Part shown: positions 9,401 to 17,136 of the stretch, piece after piece
Layout: every line of letters begins with the position of its first letter
Position numbering within the stretch: the first letter of the stretch is position 1
DNA from: an uncultured Clostridia bacterium
Lineage (GTDB): Bacteria; Bacillota; Clostridia; Lachnospirales; CAG-274
Assembly: GCA_947630725.1 (NCBI GenBank)
Contig: CANRIS010000014.1
Span: 1 to 64,000, forward strand
DNA length: 64,000 nucleotides
Reading direction: 5' to 3'
Made by a program: the position numbers and the translations under genes
The notes under the pieces: generated by a model
What the model saw: the letters and a program-made list of their open reading frames with translations, nothing else
What the model was told of the DNA's origin: nothing
The model's database searches: none

Positions 9401-9881
9401 CTGTCAGAGCGTCAGCCACCGTCTTTGTGTCCTGTCCGCTTATTCTTACGGCTTTAAGCACCGCAGGCAGGGCGTTAAGGCTCTGAGCGGTATTCCATCC
9501 GGCAAGTCCCATATATTTAAGAGAATCCGCAGAGTCCTTATCGGTTATTCCGCTTATCTCCGCCGCTGCTTCCTTTGCGGTCTTTACAAGGCTGTCATAC
9601 TCGGCCGATGCAGTGGATATCTGCTTTATACCGGCTACCTCGTTCATGGCGGCGTTAAACTCCTTATATGTGCCGAGACTCTGCTTTCCGAGAGCTATCC
9701 CCGCCGTGCCGAAACCAACGGCCGCCACCTCCATTGTTTTCATATAGGTCTTGAACTTACCCGACATAGCCTGCGCAAGCCCCAGCCTTTGATTAAACAT
9801 ATAGGCTGCATAACTCGCATTGCTCATCTGTTTGGTAAATTTGTCCTGCAGTGAAAGCACTACATTTATATTTCTTGCCAT
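6423..9881 (-). CDS. Phage tail tape measure protein, 1152 aa
   Basis: Sets tail length and is later injected through the tail. Residues ~60-400 match the TP901-type tape measure core (KEFNAAMNEVAGIKQ, then ISGQDTKTVADALTDSMSALG). A hydrophobic Ala/Gly/Val-rich stretch lies near residues 490-530. Long charged helices follow, and a Gly-rich segment near the C-terminus carries GGYTHINENGGEIVDLPRGS, frequent at tape measure ends. AGGGATGA precedes the ATG. The gene lies between terminase and portal genes. Confidence 0.92.
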   Translation of the reverse strand: MARNINVVLSLQDKFTKQMSNASYAAYMFNQRLGLAQAMSGKFKTYMKTMEVAAVGFGTAGIALGKQSLGTYKEFNAAMNEVAGIKQISTASAEYDSLVKTAKEAAAEISGITDKDSADSLKYMGLAGWNTAQSLNALPAVLKAVRISGQDTKTVADALTDSMSALGLGSEKAAQYVDMATAVQSSSNTDMLQLQNALKKTGALYMNMYADMSGADIMDVVGDVSALVGILANVGIKDTQAGTVLNNIFNRFLKNTGETEKGFASLGMSLYNEKGNLKDISDIFTELYEKSKGLTQEERNKALSQIGGRFSSQLITLIDAFSEAGEGGVTNFEKITTAIEQSEGAADRFVESMGSGYAGAVDEMSASWYNFKVNVGEELAPYAVEFLGRVRDYLPELEEWLSDRLPGAAEGFFNLLEKGGNAVGFMAENIDKIVPSLVGLYGAMGAFRVGTGLVSAYQTVNKFATAAQSAKAANIAWQMTMMGTKKTAADVLPTVSKWGAAIGAVAPVGALLAGAAAIGVVGTAVYKYHQYVKKADIEKRFGDITMSAKELEKAVKDAFGQKAQAEVDSFRMSIEEYENAYNELSGGKDVFVKASFLISAKGLNEERKNSIISAAEEYAKNLEDVIAQRKITVKAALKMTFGETDTETDGTKASNINNAFDNFGKGLIEKAEEYGENLKKAIEDAYKNSWDNDTVQRIIDDYLSKMDSLNEKINNAESRAKMDSLQLKYSKSGLSEKTFGDFMAELETVTNENVKAQEDARQTGLAAAYIRYDEVLESQGKTAADAQLESDRKAIIENSNKNIAEIYGKAEKIAIDQLFSYFPEVKNSLSGSLSGSIKDTAIKNYEDMINDYIYNPTSRAEYEAQFGDLGEVNGDNPKEAAAFKGHFHPEIMKEAVMAAAAESAGAWSGVPKATKENFLEYYDTLSDFMNRSQEYTKYLGEDNEELKSQIDFRNNIIKMLSGGGDETSAAVDAMTVVVGDAYDAGARTTEDAITDYADSFAKYLGLSKDDILTTLDEYETDIVGRIGEVNGNINEALSGSFNTNINWNVKLNGGNGDDEDHIMGPEQPGHNALGTNYFSGGYTHINENGGEIVDLPRGSRIIPADKSRQIAEGGGGKGITVIVNIENMYGEDERYIYNIGERIANRLAETCL

Positions 9882-9894
9882 ATAAAAATCATCC

Positions 9895-11562
9895 CTATGT
9901 CATACTTATAAACTCAGGCTCGTTAAGCTCCCACTGTTCCAAAAGACACACAGCGTTTATAAGAGCGGCCACCATGTCGATTTTGTTGTTTGTTTTCTTT
10001 TTGTTTATATACTTGTTCAGATTTGTATCCTTCACACATTTTGCATTTTCAAAATTTATTTCAAGCAGCCTGTTCTCGCTGTAACGGAAACAGCCGTTCA
10101 GTATAAGCTCCTCCAAAAGCTTTGTGGGAGAATGCAGAACTCTTGAATGCTGAATTATCTCAACACATTCATATCCTGCTCGCTCAAGCTTCTGTACGGT
10201 TGACAGAGCATTATATCTGTCATAGCCTATCTGCATTATATTGAAACCGTATCTGCTTTCAAGCTCCAGTATATAGTCCTCCACAACGGCATAATCTATA
10301 ACGTCTCCGCCGCAGGCGGTACATACGCCCTTGTTTACCTCCGCCCTATAATTGAGCTTTTCCTTTTCGCTTTTTATGTCTATCTTGTTCCCGGGTATAA
10401 AGCACATACCGCCGCAGTATACTATTCCGTTTTCCTTTGTTACAAACATGACCGCCGTGTTGTCCGTAGAGATCGAAAGATCCACTCCCAGAAATACATT
10501 CTTCCCGAACCAAAAATCATTTGGTATATCCGTCCTGCAAAGCTTTACCTTTTCAACATCTATGTACTGTTCCGTTCCCAGTCCTCTGTAAAATATGTTG
10601 TTGTGCTTGCATAAATAATTTTCTCTCTTGTCCTCCTGAAGGATCGCTCTGTCTCTCTTTTTTATAAGCTCTCCCAAAATATACTTGTTCTTTACGGTCA
10701 CGGGGTTTGACTGATATATGCACCTTTTGTCTGTCTGCCACTGACCTCTTATTTTTTCATCGGGTTCATACAGGAGGGCAAAATACCTTCTGTCCTTCAC
10801 CGTTCTGTCAAGAACCATTTTTGCATACTCTATTTCGCTCAGCATAACATTGTTGTCGTTGGGATACTGTGTCGATATTATTATTCCCAGCTTGTTTTTT
10901 ATCGTTATCTGAGAGCTTCTCATAGCCTCCACGGGATAGCTGTCAAGATTTCCCGCCTCATCCGCCAAAAATATACTTGCAAGCTTGCCGTCCATTTTGT
11001 CCTTGTTATAGGCAAGGGGAGTATATGTAATGTCGTTAAGCATACAATACACTTCGTCTCGCTTTATCTTAAAATATCCTTCAAGCTCAGGGGATGACTT
11101 TATTATCTTTTTCACCGCAAGCATCAGCTCGGAAGAAAGCTTAAAATCGGGAGCGACAGAAAAAAATCTTGAAAATTTAGGCTCTATGAGCAAGCCTACA
11201 ATAAATATAACCGCCGATGTAAATGTTTTGAAATTCTTCCGTCCTATTTCCAGAAGAGCGGTCTGATAATATCTGCTTTCATCCTTTCGGCTCCTTGTGC
11301 AGAATACGGCCGTTATAAGAAATACGGCATAGTCCTCCAGACCCTCCAACATATTTACTCCCAGATCGGGATGTGTTATAAGCCCCAATATGCGGCACAA
11401 ATACTCATAGGCTCCTTCGTTTACATAGGCTTCCCTGTCTTTGTCGTCCGCTATTTTAAGCCAGGCGGCAGCCTGCTTTTTCACATATGCGGGCGTTTTT
11501 CCGTTGCTCTTTCTCTTCGCCCATATGCAATACTCATAGGCTCTGCCTGTTTTTATGTCCAT
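9895..11562 (-). CDS. Terminase large subunit, 555 aa
   Basis: ATPase and nuclease that packages DNA into the prohead. The Walker-A-like motif is EIGRKNFKT (residues ~105-113), the usual GRKNxKT form of the Terminase_1 family. Walker B is SIFLADEAG near residue 200. The nuclease domain has FLGVDLSISTDNTAV near 345 and a C-terminal IDMVAALINAVC. No small terminase gene is recognisable next to it. Its place between a gp10-like gene and the tape measure gene is atypical. Confidence 0.92.
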   Translation of the reverse strand: MDIKTGRAYEYCIWAKRKSNGKTPAYVKKQAAAWLKIADDKDREAYVNEGAYEYLCRILGLITHPDLGVNMLEGLEDYAVFLITAVFCTRSRKDESRYYQTALLEIGRKNFKTFTSAVIFIVGLLIEPKFSRFFSVAPDFKLSSELMLAVKKIIKSSPELEGYFKIKRDEVYCMLNDITYTPLAYNKDKMDGKLASIFLADEAGNLDSYPVEAMRSSQITIKNKLGIIISTQYPNDNNVMLSEIEYAKMVLDRTVKDRRYFALLYEPDEKIRGQWQTDKRCIYQSNPVTVKNKYILGELIKKRDRAILQEDKRENYLCKHNNIFYRGLGTEQYIDVEKVKLCRTDIPNDFWFGKNVFLGVDLSISTDNTAVMFVTKENGIVYCGGMCFIPGNKIDIKSEKEKLNYRAEVNKGVCTACGGDVIDYAVVEDYILELESRYGFNIMQIGYDRYNALSTVQKLERAGYECVEIIQHSRVLHSPTKLLEELILNGCFRYSENRLLEINFENAKCVKDTNLNKYINKKKTNNKIDMVAALINAVCLLEQWELNEPEFISMT

Positions 11563-11574
11563 ATCTCACTACCC

Positions 11575-12303
11575 CTACACCAAGCTGCATATTTTGTCTG
11601 CCAGTCTTTCACAGTCAAGTAAAAATTTGGGATCATAGCTGTTTCCCGACTTGTCATATACTTTAAATTCTCTTGTATCGGTGCCCAAATCATAGAGATC
11701 ATAGGCCGAGGGAACCTTTCCCTTTTTGCCATATTTGGGGTTGTACAGAGTCCAGCCAAGTTTTTTGGCCGCATTTTCAAGCCTTGAACCGTGAAAAGCA
11801 GGTACGATCTTTCTATGTCCCTTTTCTATGAGGTGAGTATGGGGAGCGCCGCCGAAAGTCGTATCCTCAAGGTACCTTACCTTATTTGTCACACGAAAAT
11901 TTCCAGATTTACTCACATTGCTAAAAAGCCTTGCACTTGTTACACGAAAACTGTCTGATTTTGACATTCCTCGATACAGCTCTACGTTTCCCGAAAAAAG
12001 ACTTCCAAAGCCTACGCTCCCGGCCTTTATGGTTATTCTTCCCTTTTTTCCGTATACCTTCACGCTGTCGTTTGTGTCGGTGCCGTTTTCCTTATGATAC
12101 AAATACGGATTCTGGGGCGTTACCGAGTTAAGATAGTGCCCCGTTTCGGTGTTTATTGTTTGCTGCGCGGTTTTTCTGACCTCTGTTCTAAGCTTGTTTC
12201 CGGAGCTTTTGAGCATTTTGTTTATCTCCTGTTTAGCCACCTTTGAAACATGATCGAAAACCTCTGCGGCCTCCTTTGCGCCTTCAACAATCAATGTCGC
12301 CAT
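11575..12303 (-). CDS. HK97 gp10-like connector / tail completion protein, 242 aa
   Basis: Start MATLIVEGAKEAAEVFDHV at 12303 follows AGGAGGG. The first ~60 residues are an amphipathic helix (KQEINKMLKSSGNKLRTEVR), as in gp10-like proteins. The HTHLIEKGHRKI motif around residue 170 is also typical. It contains an internal stretch with doubled SDSFRVTSARLFSNV / SGNFRVTNKVRYLED-like units. Longer than the usual ~140-170 residues, so it may carry an insertion. Probably joins tail to head. Confidence 0.75.
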   Translation of the reverse strand: MATLIVEGAKEAAEVFDHVSKVAKQEINKMLKSSGNKLRTEVRKTAQQTINTETGHYLNSVTPQNPYLYHKENGTDTNDSVKVYGKKGRITIKAGSVGFGSLFSGNVELYRGMSKSDSFRVTSARLFSNVSKSGNFRVTNKVRYLEDTTFGGAPHTHLIEKGHRKIVPAFHGSRLENAAKKLGWTLYNPKYGKKGKVPSAYDLYDLGTDTREFKVYDKSGNSYDPKFLLDCERLADKICSLV

Positions 12304-12324
12304 AAAATACCCTCCTTCCTTCAC

Positions 12325-12359
12325 AAAAGCCCCGTATCCTTCCCGAATACGGGGCTTTT
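12325..12359. terminator. Bidirectional intrinsic terminator between sheath and gp10-like genes
   Basis: AAAAGCCCCGTAT and ATACGGGGCTTTT form a perfect 13-bp stem with a 9-nt loop, followed by T runs on either strand. It would cut or attenuate late transcription before the terminase. Confidence 0.75.
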
Positions 12360-12385
12360 CGTTCTCTGTCGCGCTCTGTCGCGGC

Positions 12386-12430
12386 TTTACTCCAAAGTTA
12401 TGTACATCGTAAGGCTTTCCATACTCAGCA
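12386..12430 (-). repeat. Second copy of the sheath gene 3' end
   Basis: The minus strand here encodes LSMESLTMYITLE and a stop, nearly the same as the true sheath C-terminus (QSMESLTMYITLE) at 12528-12570. The structured repeat element (12432-12514) lies exactly between the two copies. Confidence 0.8.
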
Positions 12431-12431
12431 C

Positions 12432-12514
12432 GTTTGCCTGCGGCAAACGCCGCCCTTTCGCATCAAAATCATAGATTTATGACGCTTTCGGGCGTCCCGA
12501 CTTCTTTCGGGTGC
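12432..12514 (-). repeat. Structured repeat element, copy 2
   Basis: Same three-hairpin architecture as 2729-2812: CCCGAAAGAAGTCGGG, a long hairpin opening GCCCGAAAGCGTCA and closing TGATGCGAAAGGGC, then GTTTGCCGCAGGCAAAC. Differences from copy 1 mostly keep base pairing. It sits between the duplicated 3' ends of the sheath gene. Confidence 0.7.
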
Positions 12515-12527
12515 CATCTGACATATT

Positions 12528-13619
12528 TTACTCCAACGTTATGTACATTGTCAGGCTCTCCATACTCTGACAAATCTTGATGTCGGCTGTCAGATATACC
12601 ATTCTTTTATAGGTATTTTCCTTTACGGTCAGCTCGTCCCAGTCGGCGGCCTCCTCTTTGCCCTGCGCTATCCATGCCGCTCTTTGGCTGTCAACATCTA
12701 TTTCACAGACATTTGCATAGTCGGGATCGAGTATTTCTTCTCTTCCCAGATCTTCAAAATATTTGTCAATGGCAGCCACAAGCAAGAGCTGATTGTCATA
12801 GTCGTTTTTATACTTGCCCCTGTAATAGTTTACAAAGGTGTCGTTGATGTCTTTGGCGATAACATCCATAGTGTTTATGACCTCTATGTACTGCATATCC
12901 TCCGTTATATCACCGCTCACCTCGGCAGTGTTTATGCCCGCAATTACTCTTGGCTTTCCGCCCTTTGTCTCAGCGCCAAGCTGTCCCTTCTCCACAAGGT
13001 CGGGTTCAGAGCCAAATTCCGCCGTATATTCCGCTCTTCCGCAGGGCAGCTCATAGTTAGTCAGACTTCTTTCACAGCCGCAGGCGGCAATAGCTCCCGC
13101 ATACATCGACAAAACGGCATACTCGCTCATTTCCGCCCCGTCATTGTCATAATACTTTACGTCCTCCGTATTCACAGAGATATACCTTATATCGTGCTTG
13201 TCGGCAGCATTTCCGATATATACCGTTCCTGCCTGATACTTGCTGTTAAAGCTTATAAAGCCTGTCTTTACATCGTCTGCGGCGCTGCCCTCGCAGCCTG
13301 CGGTTATTACCGCATTAGTCAGATCAAGAGCCAAAAGGTTCTTAAAAAGCTCACCGCTTCCCATATTTGTCACATACAAGCTGTCGGGAGAAGATGCAAG
13401 CGCAAAGTTAACGCTCTTTGCCAGCTCCTCTTTGTGAGTTTTGGCATACTTCGCCATACCCTCGGCAGTCACTTTTCCTTTAAGAATATCTATTTTTTCA
13501 AGAACAGCTCCTTCTTCCGCCGTCTCCGATAAAATAATAACGGGTCTTTCGCCGCTCCTCTTTATCAGCGTCGACGCAAGCTGTCTGAAGTATATATTTA
13601 CACCGGGTCTTTCAGCCAT
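12528..13619 (-). CDS. Contractile tail sheath protein, 363 aa
   Basis: Polymerises around the tail tube and contracts at infection. Start MAERPGVNIYFRQLAS at 13619 has AAGGAGG 8 nt upstream; the ATG at 13628 is too close to that site. The PGVNIYF opening, the central TVYIGNAADKHDIRYISVN region and the C-terminal half with YRGKYKNDYDNQLLLVAAI fit the PBSX XkdK-type sheath family. It overlaps the stop of the 57-residue gene by 8 bp. Its presence makes the phage a myovirus type. The 3' end is duplicated downstream. Confidence 0.85.
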   Translation of the reverse strand: MAERPGVNIYFRQLASTLIKRSGERPVIILSETAEEGAVLEKIDILKGKVTAEGMAKYAKTHKEELAKSVNFALASSPDSLYVTNMGSGELFKNLLALDLTNAVITAGCEGSAADDVKTGFISFNSKYQAGTVYIGNAADKHDIRYISVNTEDVKYYDNDGAEMSEYAVLSMYAGAIAACGCERSLTNYELPCGRAEYTAEFGSEPDLVEKGQLGAETKGGKPRVIAGINTAEVSGDITEDMQYIEVINTMDVIAKDINDTFVNYYRGKYKNDYDNQLLLVAAIDKYFEDLGREEILDPDYANVCEIDVDSQRAAWIAQGKEEAADWDELTVKENTYKRMVYLTADIKICQSMESLTMYITLE

Positions 13620-13785
13620 TTTCGTCATCCTCCTTGATTGTCGGTTTGGTTATCGGTTTTTTCACCGCTTTTCCGGTTGCTTTGGCTGCCTTACTTCCTT
13701 TCGCCTTTGCAGGCATAAAGCCGGCAGTCTCCTCTGCCCTTTTTTCGGCCTGCGCTCTTTTTCCCTTAGCTCCAAACAATATCAT
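13612..13785 (-). CDS. Small Lys/Ala-rich phage protein, 57 aa
   Basis: Starts MILFGAKGKRAQAEKRAEET behind AGGCGGC and is rich in K, A and P (KGSKAAKATGKAVKKPITKP), ending DDENG. It lies between tube and sheath genes and overlaps the sheath start, so translation is coupled. The basic, low-complexity composition suggests a disordered nucleic-acid or capsid binder. No family recognised. Confidence 0.65.
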   Translation of the reverse strand: MILFGAKGKRAQAEKRAEETAGFMPAKAKGSKAAKATGKAVKKPITKPTIKEDDENG

Positions 13786-13798
13786 ATCTGCCGCCTCC

Positions 13799-14212
13799 TC
13801 AGAGCTTTACGGGCATTGCGCATTTAAAGGGTATGCTGTATTCTATAACGCCCCTCTTTTGTGTAACAACAGGCACCTCTGTAAATATGACCTCCGATAC
13901 CGAATAAGAGGCTTCCTCTCCCGTATTCCTGTTTGTAAGTTTCGATACTATCGTTCTGTCTCTGAATACGCCTGTCCTGAAACTTTCGGTTATTTCCTCC
14001 GCATAGTCCGTGTTCGTCATATATACGGTCATCGTTCCGTCCGTATCATAGCCTTCATATACGCTCTCGGTTTCAAATGTTCCGCAGTTTTCCAGATCGG
14101 TAAACTTTCCCGTGACCTTTATGGTAAGCTCCTTTACCTGAGCTTCAAGCTCTCCGTCTATATAAACCTTTCCGCCCTGTCCTATAAAAACGCTTTTGTT
14201 AATTCTGCTCAT
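13799..14212 (-). CDS. Phage tail tube protein (XkdM-like), 137 aa
   Basis: Forms the inner tail tube. The opening SVFIGQGGKVYIDGELEAQVKEL and the beta-rich remainder match the XkdM/DUF2001 family in size and pattern. It overlaps the preceding tail terminator gene by 14 bp. The sheath gene follows after one small ORF, the usual pairing of tube and sheath although in reversed order. Confidence 0.8.
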   Translation of the reverse strand: MSRINKSVFIGQGGKVYIDGELEAQVKELTIKVTGKFTDLENCGTFETESVYEGYDTDGTMTVYMTNTDYAEEITESFRTGVFRDRTIVSKLTNRNTGEEASYSVSEVIFTEVPVVTQKRGVIEYSIPFKCAMPVKL

Positions 14213-14645
14213 TTCCCGTTTCCTCCTTTACAACAAGCTCCTCCATAAGCTCCTCGTTATCACAGCCGCAAATGTCGTCTGTCTCCACGGTATCTATAAG
14301 AACACCCGTTGTTATGACTACCATACCCTTATATATTTCGGGTTCCAAATCGTCAAGATATATATACAGTCCCTTTGGGGTCTTTATCTCCTCCGAAAGC
14401 CTGTCGCAGAACCTCTCCATAACACTGTATGCCTCTTCTTCATAGTCATTATACTTGCTCGTATAATAGCCTATCGTTATGACATAATGTGTAAATTTTA
14501 AGCTGCCGTTTATGCGCTGCGTCTTTTCGGGTACTGCTATTATCTTTACGGACGGTCTTGTGACAACATCGTCTATCTGCGTCATATACCGTTTTACAGG
14601 CATCCCCAAAGCCTCGTATATACCATCCATAATATCGTTTATCAC
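14199..14645 (-). CDS. Tail terminator family protein (DUF6838-like), 148 aa
   Basis: Begins MINDIMDGIYEALGMPVKRY and continues with alternating beta strands and helices (TRPSVKIIAVPEKTQRING). This is the pattern of small head-tail joining or tail terminator proteins found before the tube gene in PBSX-like phages. An acidic C-terminal tail (EELMEELVVKEETGNEQN) overlaps the next gene. Family placement is from remembered pattern and position. Confidence 0.65.
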   Translation of the reverse strand: MINDIMDGIYEALGMPVKRYMTQIDDVVTRPSVKIIAVPEKTQRINGSLKFTHYVITIGYYTSKYNDYEEEAYSVMERFCDRLSEEIKTPKGLYIYLDDLEPEIYKGMVVITTGVLIDTVETDDICGCDNEELMEELVVKEETGNEQN

Positions 14646-14648
14646 GGC

Positions 14649-15785
14649 TTACTCTCCTGTTTTGAGCTTGGCTATCTTCTGCGGTTCGATGACTTTTCCG
14701 TCCATTTCAAGCCATACGCAAAGACCTACTGCGTGCTGCTCATAGTATTTTTCTCTTATTACCTCGATAGCGGGATTCTCGACTATCTTTACGGCAAGTC
14801 CCGAAAAATCGCCGTAATATATTTCTCCCTCTTCCAGAACATCTGTCAGCTCAATGGGCTTGCCCAAAAGATGCCATGCACCCGTACCGTTTGCATAGTC
14901 TCTTTCAAGCAGATAATTGCCCTGACCGTCCTTGAATTTTCTTATCTTGTTCTTTGTGGCAGGCGACATTATCCATCTGCACCTTGACTGAAAAGCTCCC
15001 TTTATGCTGTCCTGAAGATCTATAAGGCTGTCCGAATCAAGGGTCGTTATCTTAGCCTCTACCTTGCTTAAGCCCTCTATTTTGTCCATAGTGCCGCAGA
15101 GCATTTCTTTTTCAAGAAAATCTGCCACAGCCTCGGACACCTTGCCTACGATATATGTAAACAGATCAAAAGCCGCATTGTTCAACAGGCTCTTTGATAT
15201 GAGAGTAGTCACTCTTGCAAGATAGCTTGTAAGCTTGACCGATGTAAACTTACCCGCCGTGTGCTTGGGTTCTGTAAATTCCTCGGCATATTCCATTGTT
15301 ATGCCGCCGTCCGATTCGTCCCATACGGGGAATATAAGATCGCCTTTTACGTTATACTTGCTTGCAAGATCGAATATACGGCAGCGGTCTTTGACTTCTT
15401 CGATTATTTTTCTTGCTATCGAAGAGGGTATTACGGCCGTGTTGTCCGTCACGGTAAAGTTGGCCGCCGCTCTCGTTTCCTCGTCCAGACTTCCGAAAGT
15501 GTTTCTTACATAAGCCACAAAAGCCCTTTTTTCGGCCTCTTCCTTTTCTGCTTCGGCTCTTTTTTCGGGATCCGCCTTCTCAATGCTCTGTTTTCTCCTG
15601 CGTTCGATCCTGTCGATAGTCTCCGTCAAGGCTCTTACCTCAGCCTCAAGGGTATCAAATTTTTGAGTTTCTTCCTCTGTCATAGCCGTAGAACGCACCT
15701 CGCCGTTTTCATCATGGGTCAGCTTGTCCATTTCTTCCAGTTTGTCATTTCTCTGTTCGTAGAGTTTCTTAAGTTCCTTATCCAT
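14649..15785 (-). CDS. Major capsid protein (HK97 fold), 378 aa
   Basis: Start MDKELKKLYEQRNDKLEEMD follows AAGGAGGAC. The first ~105 residues are a charged coiled coil, the delta/scaffold domain removed by the prohead protease in HK97-type heads. The shell domain follows (TNFTVTDNTAVIPSSIARKI-like, KFTSVKLTSYLARVTTLISK, SRCRWIMSPATKNKIRKFKD). The protease gene ends 2 bp upstream, so the two are co-translated. Confidence 0.93.
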   Translation of the reverse strand: MDKELKKLYEQRNDKLEEMDKLTHDENGEVRSTAMTEEETQKFDTLEAEVRALTETIDRIERRRKQSIEKADPEKRAEAEKEEAEKRAFVAYVRNTFGSLDEETRAAANFTVTDNTAVIPSSIARKIIEEVKDRCRIFDLASKYNVKGDLIFPVWDESDGGITMEYAEEFTEPKHTAGKFTSVKLTSYLARVTTLISKSLLNNAAFDLFTYIVGKVSEAVADFLEKEMLCGTMDKIEGLSKVEAKITTLDSDSLIDLQDSIKGAFQSRCRWIMSPATKNKIRKFKDGQGNYLLERDYANGTGAWHLLGKPIELTDVLEEGEIYYGDFSGLAVKIVENPAIEVIREKYYEQHAVGLCVWLEMDGKVIEPQKIAKLKTGE

Positions 15786-15787
15786 TT

Positions 15788-16435
15788 TTAAAGTCCTCCT
15801 TTTGCTTTCAATGCTCTCAGTCTGTATTCGTATATGTTATTGCCCGGTTCGGTTTCCTCGAGGATACTCTCGGGCGTTTTTCCGTTTTCTCCGGTCGTCA
15901 CTATGTCTGCGCTTACGGCCTCGCTCCTCGTTTCCAAAAGCACTTCCTCGCCGCCTGCCCTTACCTCGCAGCTCGTGGCAGTATAACAGGGGTTCCTGTC
16001 ATAAATCAGACTTACCTCCGTAAGATCAAGACTTTTGACAGTCCTTTCGCAGACATCTGTTTCCGCTCTTTCCTCATATGTATCTTCCAAAGCGTAAAAA
16101 CCAAAGCTCCAACCCTTTATGTCTCCCTTTTTGGCTCTTTCAACGGCTCTTTTTTCTGTTATTGACGCCTCTGCATACAGGCCGATATTGTCCTCCTTAA
16201 GGCGCAGACTGCCATCGGGTGTGCCTGCAAGCCTCCTTGTGCCGTCATGATCGGCAAGCATATATATACCTCTGTTTTCCGTACGGCTTTTCTCTATAGC
16301 GGCAGCGAAAGCTCCCGGTTCTATCTTCTCGACAAATTTTTTGTTGTGATCTCTTATAGGCTTTGAAAATCGGTCAGTCACATTTACATATCCGCTTATG
16401 AATGCCTCGTTTTCTCCTCTTATCTCTATCTTCAC
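15788..16435 (-). CDS. Prohead maturation protease (U35 family), 215 aa
   Basis: Serine protease that removes the scaffold domain of the capsid protein. Visible motifs: IYMLADHDGTRRLAG with the catalytic His near residue 83, GWSFGF with the catalytic Ser near 130, and DLTEVSLIYDRNPCY near 158. The GTG start directly abuts the stop of the frameshift product of the tail chaperone gene. The C-terminal ~50 residues are variable and acidic. Confidence 0.9.
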   Translation of the reverse strand: MKIEIRGENEAFISGYVNVTDRFSKPIRDHNKKFVEKIEPGAFAAAIEKSRTENRGIYMLADHDGTRRLAGTPDGSLRLKEDNIGLYAEASITEKRAVERAKKGDIKGWSFGFYALEDTYEERAETDVCERTVKSLDLTEVSLIYDRNPCYTATSCEVRAGGEEVLLETRSEAVSADIVTTGENGKTPESILEETEPGNNIYEYRLRALKAKGGL

Positions 16436-16621
16436 TCAATCATCACCACCCTCGTCATCGTCATTATCTTTAACCTTCAGCCTTTCCAGCTCCAACTCCA
16501 TACAAGCGGCGAAAAATTTCTTGCCGAGAGTACCCGACCCCGCCACAATGTTTGGGTCAAGCCCTCTGAGCGTATAAAACGCCAGCATAAACATTTCTCC
16601 GTCGCTTTTTATCAGTTTTTT
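16436..16621 (-). CDS. -1 frameshift extension of the tail assembly chaperone
   Basis: Reading on in the -1 frame from the slippery site at 16621-16615 gives about 60 more residues (KKLIKSDGEMFMLAFYTLRG and on, ending in an acidic DNDDDEGGDD tail). The frame ends at 16436, touching the protease start. Taken with 16612-16992 this is the G / G-T arrangement of lambda-type tail chaperones. No good independent ribosome site starts it. Confidence 0.7.
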   Translation of the reverse strand, partial: KKLIKSDGEMFMLAFYTLRGLDPNIVAGSGTLGKKFFAACMELELERLKVKDNDDDEGGDD

Positions 16622-16992
16622 ATTTCTTTTATGCTGCCGACCGTAATTGTTTCTCTTACCGCAATACCTATCTTGGCAATATCTCCCGCAAGAAAGAAGT
16701 CATCTACGATAGCTTCGGGGTTGCCCAGTCTGCCGTATTCCTCCAAAAGGCTCTTTTGATGCAGCTCAGGAAAGACCATATAGGTAAGAGATCGCCACAC
16801 ATTCATAGCAGGCTCATCATCTTCTACGGCATTAAGGACATTAAGTACATCTCTCGCCTTTGGCCTTGCCACCTCAATAACGGTCTTGTCGTCTCCCTCT
16901 CCTATTTCAAACACAAGGGGGTTGTTCTCCACAGCCTCTTTCATAGCCTTTATTCTCATAAGGTTTTCGAGATTGTCCACTTTGCTCTTCAA
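16612..16992 (-). CDS. Tail assembly chaperone, 126 aa (unshifted form)
   Basis: Begins at TTG (16992) with AAGGAGG 8 nt upstream; the intervening ATG reads into an immediate stop. The mostly helical protein (DVLNVLNAVEDDEPAMNVWR, FPELHQKSLLEEYGRL) has the size and fold pattern of tail chaperones that coat the tape measure during assembly. It ends on A AAA AAC followed by TGA, a classic -1 slippery heptamer. It heads the late operon, far from the tape measure gene it would serve. Confidence 0.7.
   Translation of the reverse strand: MKSKVDNLENLMRIKAMKEAVENNPLVFEIGEGDDKTVIEVARPKARDVLNVLNAVEDDEPAMNVWRSLTYMVFPELHQKSLLEEYGRLGNPEAIVDDFFLAGDIAKIGIAVRETITVGSIKEIKN
16615..16621 (-). promoter_or_regulatory. 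Programmed -1 ribosomal frameshift site (A AAA AAC)
   Basis: The minus strand reads ATA AAA AAC TGA in the zero frame. The X XXY YYZ heptamer lies directly before the stop, and the -1 frame is open to 16436. Confidence 0.7.
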
Positions 16993-17068
16993 AACATTTT
17001 CCTCCTTAAAATAAAAATTACACTTTGTCCTGTATTCAATTATGAACGAGTGAGATCATATTTTTCAA

Positions 17069-17136
17069 CGGAAAAAAACCGAAACTTTCCGAACTTTTCC
17101 GAACTTTTCCGAAAAAAACCGAAAAAAACCGAAAAT
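17069..17136. repeat. Six to seven tandem 10-bp repeats
   Basis: Consecutive decamers of the type GAAAAAAACC or GAACTTTTCC start at 17071, 17081, 17091, 17101, 17111 and 17121, plus a partial one at 17131. The CCGAA core recurs exactly every 10 bp, close to one helical turn, about 75 bp upstream of the first late gene. Confidence 0.85.

Noticed and set aside
12684..13532. Plus-strand 282-residue ORF
   Set aside because: Complete shadow of the sheath gene; no ribosome site or family pattern.
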